Below, in pieces: positions 6,085 to 9,163 of a stretch of DNA of 9,163 nucleotides. Below the pieces are notes generated by a model. The model did not search any database. It saw nothing but the letters and a program-made list of their open reading frames with translations, and was not told where the DNA came from. How positions within the stretch are numbered: the stretch's first letter is position 1; every line of letters starts with the position of its first letter. Position numbers and translations under genes: made by a program. The DNA lies in NCBI GenBank assembly GCA_946497265.1, contig CAMMKL010000074.1, forward strand, positions 1 to 9,163. The letters are read 5' to 3'. Origin of the DNA: an uncultured Clostridia bacterium. Lineage in GTDB: Bacteria > Bacillota > Clostridia > Oscillospirales > Acutalibacteraceae.

Positions 6085-6465
6085 TCAAAGGATGTTTTCC
6101 AATTTAGGGAATTCCGTATCTTTCAAGTGCTCCAATTGGGAATAAGCACGGCCCAATTCGCTTGCCAACTGTGGAAAATCCTCATATTTCAACTGGGGGG
6201 CAAGAACGGATAAGGACTGATCCACCTGTTCCAGCTTACTATGCTGTATATAGGTGCAAAGCAGAGCGTAATGCTCCCGCCAAAGCCTCAAAAGTTCTTC
6301 ACTGTGCTCTTTTGCTTCGTCGAGACGATCACTTTCCAATGCTTGCTGTACCTGCTCGATTTCTCCACGCATGTCGGAAATAATGTGATTGGAAAAGGAT
6401 AGCCCCGCAATGCTCAAGCCTAAAACCACAACGAGGATAGCGCCCGCGGCCCAGACCCGTTTCAT
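6085..6465 (-). CDS. DUF4363 family protein
   Basis: The protein has 126 residues: an N-terminal membrane anchor (about 5-27, AGAILVVVLGLSIAGLSF), then a charged helical region facing away from the cytoplasm. Sequences such as LESDRLDEAKEHSEELLRLW suggest a helical bundle or coiled coil. This is the layout of DUF4363 proteins of spore-forming Clostridia, whose genes are often found next to DUF421 genes. Its ATG overlaps the DUF421 stop as ATGA, with AAGGAGGCGGGAAT in front, so the two are translationally coupled and their products may interact. Biochemical function is unknown. The next gene on this strand starts 149 nt further on, so read-through is possible but not shown. Confidence 0.86.
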   Translation of the reverse strand: MKRVWAAGAILVVVLGLSIAGLSFSNHIISDMRGEIEQVQQALESDRLDEAKEHSEELLRLWREHYALLCTYIQHSKLEQVDQSLSVLAPQLKYEDFPQLASELGRAYSQLEHLKDTEFPKLENIL

Positions 6466-7139
6466 ATTCCCGCCTCCTTTTTAATGATGTTGTATTTTTT
6501 TGTGCGGTCGGCCGTCATGATAAAGACGTCTTCTGGTTTGACGTGTTCGCCCTGCAGGACGCCTTCCAGCCATTCGTGGGTCAAATTGCATAAGTCCATA
6601 GAAAATTCCGAAATAACCCCATCGCTGATGATAACCGTCTCGATTCCGTTGTCGGGCACTACTATACCGAGCATCGAAGCGTCGGGCTGTTGTTTTTCCG
6701 GCTTTTTCAAAACGCTGAGCTTGCCGTTTGTCTCCACAATAGCATAGGCGACATCGCTCAAATTATAGACATTCATAAGGCGGAGGTCTTCGGATAGATC
6801 TTCTGTGCTCATGCGCAGCCGTTTGAGCTCCTTTTGGTCCACCTTCCCGTCGTTGATTACGATAATCGGCTTTCCACAGACCGAGCGGCGGAATTTGGGG
6901 AATTTAATCATCAAAGCTGAGATGATGATTTCACAGGCAACCAGTACGGCGATCGGCAGAAAACCGCTGACCAAGGGCTGCCCGGTATCCTGCATGGGAA
7001 TGGCGGCAATATCCGATATGAGCAAAGTTACCACCAGCTCGGAAGTTTGCAGTTCGCTGATTTGCCGTTTTCCCATTAGCCGCACAGCCGCAATGATGAC
7101 TATGTATAATAGGAAAGTACGGATAAAAGAGATAATCAT
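6462..7139 (-). CDS. DUF421 (YetF/YcaP-like) membrane protein
   Basis: This 225-residue protein starts with three membrane segments (about 3-20, 35-49 and 60-78). They enclose the family motifs RLMGKRQISELQTSEL and SDIAAIPMQD. The cytoplasmic part contains CGKPIIVINDGKVDQKEL and NVYNLSDVAYAIVETNGKLS, both typical of DUF421. DUF421 proteins include YetF of Bacillus, and a relative (2Duf) alters germination and heat resistance of Bacillus spores. I place the start at ATG 7139, preceded by AAAAGGTGGG, not at the in-frame ATG 7178. The latter sits inside the predicted -10 box and would add 13 residues absent from the family's usual start. It is the first gene of a leftward unit divergent from gerA. 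Confidence 0.9.
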   Translation of the reverse strand: MIISFIRTFLLYIVIIAAVRLMGKRQISELQTSELVVTLLISDIAAIPMQDTGQPLVSGFLPIAVLVACEIIISALMIKFPKFRRSVCGKPIIVINDGKVDQKELKRLRMSTEDLSEDLRLMNVYNLSDVAYAIVETNGKLSVLKKPEKQQPDASMLGIVVPDNGIETVIISDGVISEFSMDLCNLTHEWLEGVLQGEHVKPEDVFIMTADRTKKYNIIKKEAGI

Positions 7140-7172
7140 GCATAGCCCACCTTTTCGGTTTCTTCTATGGAC

Positions 7173-7202
7173 TAGCATGGCTTGCGCCGCTCGCTTTTAT
7201 AC
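7173..7202 (-). promoter_or_regulatory. Sigma-G-like promoter of the DUF421 unit
   Basis: On the minus strand GTATA (7202-7198), an 18-nt spacer and CATGCTA (7179-7173) match the forespore sigma-G consensus GYATR-N17/18-CATNNTA. The -10 box is 33 nt upstream of the ATG at 7139. Sigma-F reads similar -35 boxes, so the exact sigma factor is inferred. Confidence 0.6.
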
Positions 7203-7214
7203 TTTTCCTTTCGT

Positions 7215-7243
7215 GTATATTTTTGACAGATTTGCCCATAGTA
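7215..7243 (+). promoter_or_regulatory. Sigma-G-like promoter of the germination operon
   Basis: GTATA (7215-7219), a 17-nt spacer and CATAGTA (7237-7243) match the sigma-G consensus in every defined position. The -10 box ends 27 nt before the gerA-type ATG, leaving a short leader with GGAGG at 7260-7264. Germinant receptor operons of Bacillus are known sigma-G targets, which fits. Confidence 0.68.
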
Positions 7244-7270
7244 GAAATAGTTTGATGACGGAGGTGCAGC

Positions 7271-8827
7271 ATGTTAGAAAAAATACGGAGCCGGCTGCTA
7301 AAGGAATTTGCACCGCGGCAGACAAATACGCAGTCCGGGCAAAGCCGGAAGCTGAGCGCATCCCTGCTTGATAATCTGGTTTATTTCCGGCAGGAGTTTG
7401 ACGGAAGCGTGGATCTGACCATCCGCGAAATGGACGTTGCCGGTACGGCGGGAGCCGTGATCACAATAGAAGGGATGATCAACAAACAGATTTTTGCCAC
7501 CAGTGTGACGAATCCAATCTTCCAGGCCGACTATGGGGATATGGACGATAGGGAAAAATTTGCCTATTTAAGGGACAGCGTCCTTTCATCTACCGAGCAG
7601 GTACAGGTGGTTACTTTTGAAGAAGCCTTTACGCTGGCAATGTCGGGCTTTGCCCTGATCGCGTTGGACGGCGTTGACCATATGTTGGCCATTGGCGTAC
7701 AGGGTTTTAGTTTTCGGGGCGTATCGGAACCAACCTCCGAGGTGATGCAGCAAGGAAGCCGTGAAGGGTTTGTCGAACCGTTGCGCATCAACATGACGCT
7801 CATCCGCCGGAGGATGAAAAACCCGCAGATGAAATTTGAGATGATGCAGGTTGGAAACGTCACCAAAACCGATATTTGCCTTTGCTATCTGCGGGATTCC
7901 GTCGCTCCCGAAATGCTCCGCGAGCTTCGTAAGCGCCTGCACCATGTAAATCTGGATACGGTACTTTCAGCCGGATATCTAACCCCTTATTTGGAACAAA
8001 AGGGCGACCATTCGCTTTTCAGCAGCATCGGGGTTTCCGAGAGGCCGGACACGGTCTGCGGGAAAATTGCGGAAGGGCGGGTGGCGATCCTGGTGGACGG
8101 CGTGCCCAACGTTTTGATTGTGCCGTATCTGTTTGTAGAGTATTTTCAGAACATGGACGATTACTCCACCCGTCCTTATTATGCGACTTTCCTGCGTTGG
8201 CTTAAGTACATCGCCTTTATTGTGGCTACCCTGCTGCCGGGAATTTATGTGGCGGTAGGAACCTTTAACCCGGAGATGTTCCCGGATGAACTGCTCAATA
8301 AGATAGCGGCGGCGATTGCCTCAACGCCGTTTTCCCTGATGATGGAGGCGCTAGTCATTCATTTTATCTATGAGATCATGCGCGAGGCTGGCCTGCGCCT
8401 TCCCAAACCATTGGGGCACGCGGTCAGCATTGTAGGAGCGCTCGTGATTGGGGATACCGCCATCAGCGCTGGCCTGATTGGCGCTACCACCCTGATGGTG
8501 CTTGCTTTGACTGCAATCTGTTCGTATGTCATCCCCAATCTTTACGAACCAATCGCCATCCTGCGTCTGGCCTTTATCATTGTGGGCGGCATCATGGGGA
8601 TGTGGGGGATTATGCTGCTTTTCTCCGTCGTGCTGGTAAACCTGTGTGCCAAAGAGAATTTTAAAGTACCTTTTACCGCTCCGGTTTCGCCGTTCAGCTT
8701 CTTTGGCATGCGCGATGTGATCATCCGCGCGGGTTGGCGTACCCTGAGCCGCCGGAAAAACTCGGTTCAAAATATGCCGGGTTCCCATTTAGGGAAGGAG
8801 AAGGATCAATGGAACAAAGACAAGTAA
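7271..8827 (+). CDS. Spore germination protein, GerA-type A subunit
   Basis: The protein has 518 residues, normal for GerAA/GerKA A subunits of nutrient germinant receptors in the spore inner membrane. The long N-terminal cytosolic domain carries the family motif EPTSEVMQQGSREGFVEPLR (153-172), followed by INMTLIRRRMK. Next come GRVAILVDGVPNVLIVPYLF (269-288) and DDYSTRPYYATFLRWLKY, the entry to the membrane domain. Hydrophobic segments lie at about 313-331, 350-369, 383-405, 406-425 and 434-458. A basic, hydrophilic tail ends the protein. ATG 7271 has GGAGG 6 nt upstream. The end overlaps the next gene by 19 nt. A subunits act with B (permease-like) and C (lipoprotein) subunits; only the B gene begins in this window. 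Which germinant it senses cannot be told. Confidence 0.95.
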   Translation: MLEKIRSRLLKEFAPRQTNTQSGQSRKLSASLLDNLVYFRQEFDGSVDLTIREMDVAGTAGAVITIEGMINKQIFATSVTNPIFQADYGDMDDREKFAYLRDSVLSSTEQVQVVTFEEAFTLAMSGFALIALDGVDHMLAIGVQGFSFRGVSEPTSEVMQQGSREGFVEPLRINMTLIRRRMKNPQMKFEMMQVGNVTKTDICLCYLRDSVAPEMLRELRKRLHHVNLDTVLSAGYLTPYLEQKGDHSLFSSIGVSERPDTVCGKIAEGRVAILVDGVPNVLIVPYLFVEYFQNMDDYSTRPYYATFLRWLKYIAFIVATLLPGIYVAVGTFNPEMFPDELLNKIAAAIASTPFSLMMEALVIHFIYEIMREAGLRLPKPLGHAVSIVGALVIGDTAISAGLIGATTLMVLALTAICSYVIPNLYEPIAILRLAFIIVGGIMGMWGIMLLFSVVLVNLCAKENFKVPFTAPVSPFSFFGMRDVIIRAGWRTLSRRKNSVQNMPGSHLGKEKDQWNKDK

Positions 8828-9163
8828 TTACCGTCCCTCAGTTATTTGGGATTTTATTCATCAGCCGCATGATTGTCAACATCACGTACAACCCCTTTAT
8901 TGCCTCAACGGGGGAAGTATCCGACCATGTTTTGTCGGCGGCCGCTACTTTTTTCATCACTTTTTTGCTGGTCCTTCCCCTCTGGTTTTTATATCGGAAA
9001 GACCCTTCCTGCAATATCATGGATCATTCCACGTTCCTGATGGGCAAGGCTGCGGTGGTCGTGGCCTTTGTATATGTTCTCTATTTTGTGGTAGCGGGTT
9101 GCTATATCCTATCCTTTTTTGATACTTTTGTCGCAAATGTGATGAGTCCCAAAACCTCGCTGT
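8809..9163 (+). CDS. GerB-type spore germination permease, partial (5' end)
   Basis: The frame opens at ATG 8809 with AAGGAG 8 nt upstream, inside the end of the A-subunit gene, and runs off the right edge after 118 codons. It begins MEQRQVITVPQLFGILFISR, then has hydrophobic segments at about 11-25, 43-62 and 81-106, with short loops between. This opening and its place after the A subunit match the endospore germination permease family (GerAB/GerKB, an APC-superfamily relative) that forms the ligand-binding B subunit. The 19-nt overlap with the A gene suggests coupled translation. A C-subunit lipoprotein gene would be expected further right. Confidence 0.88.
   Translation, partial: MEQRQVITVPQLFGILFISRMIVNITYNPFIASTGEVSDHVLSAAATFFITFLLVLPLWFLYRKDPSCNIMDHSTFLMGKAAVVVAFVYVLYFVVAGCYILSFFDTFVANVMSPKTSL

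Noticed and set aside
8351..8788. 145-codon frame on the minus strand
   Set aside because: It is antisense to the membrane domain of the germination A subunit; its H/D/Q-rich composition is what the reverse of hydrophobic codons gives.

Overview
The window looks like the chromosome of an endospore-forming member of the Clostridia (Bacillota). The evidence is a GerA/GerB-type germinant receptor operon, a DUF421/DUF4363 pair, a protein with a SpoIID-like domain and peptidoglycan-binding repeats, strong GGAGG ribosome binding sites, and a remnant of a TnpV gene of the Tn4451 type. Composition is moderate in G+C in the genes and A/T-rich between them. I cannot place it below class level from sequence alone.

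Left part (1-2800), all read leftward. A TPP (thiamin) riboswitch aptamer lies at the left edge behind a near-consensus sigma-A promoter, so a thiamin gene presumably begins beyond the edge. Upstream of it sits a decayed C-terminal piece of TnpV bounded by a 12-bp inverted repeat. Then comes a two-gene unit, a UMF1-family (Atg22-like) MFS transporter followed by an MBL-fold hydrolase that overlaps it by ATGA. A good intrinsic terminator follows. The transporter is broken by one -1 frameshift, located at two adjacent homopolymeric slippery sites.

Middle gap (2720-3554). There is no convincing gene. The gap holds the likely promoter of the transporter, several hairpins, one of which may terminate the spore genes to its right, and an orphan Shine-Dalgarno sequence in front of a nine-codon ORF.

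Right part (3555-9163), probable spore functions. Five leftward genes (DUF421, DUF4363, a small beta-rich protein, a SpoIID-like protein with peptidoglycan-binding repeats, and a small peptidoglycan-binding protein) lie opposite a rightward germination operon (gerA-type A subunit, then a gerB-type permease cut by the window edge). The 131-bp divergent intergenic region carries back-to-back matches to the sigma-G promoter consensus. My inference is that both arms switch on together in the forespore, giving a germinant receptor, an inner-membrane DUF421 protein with its partner, and possibly cortex-directed wall proteins. The link of the last three genes to this regulon is by position only.
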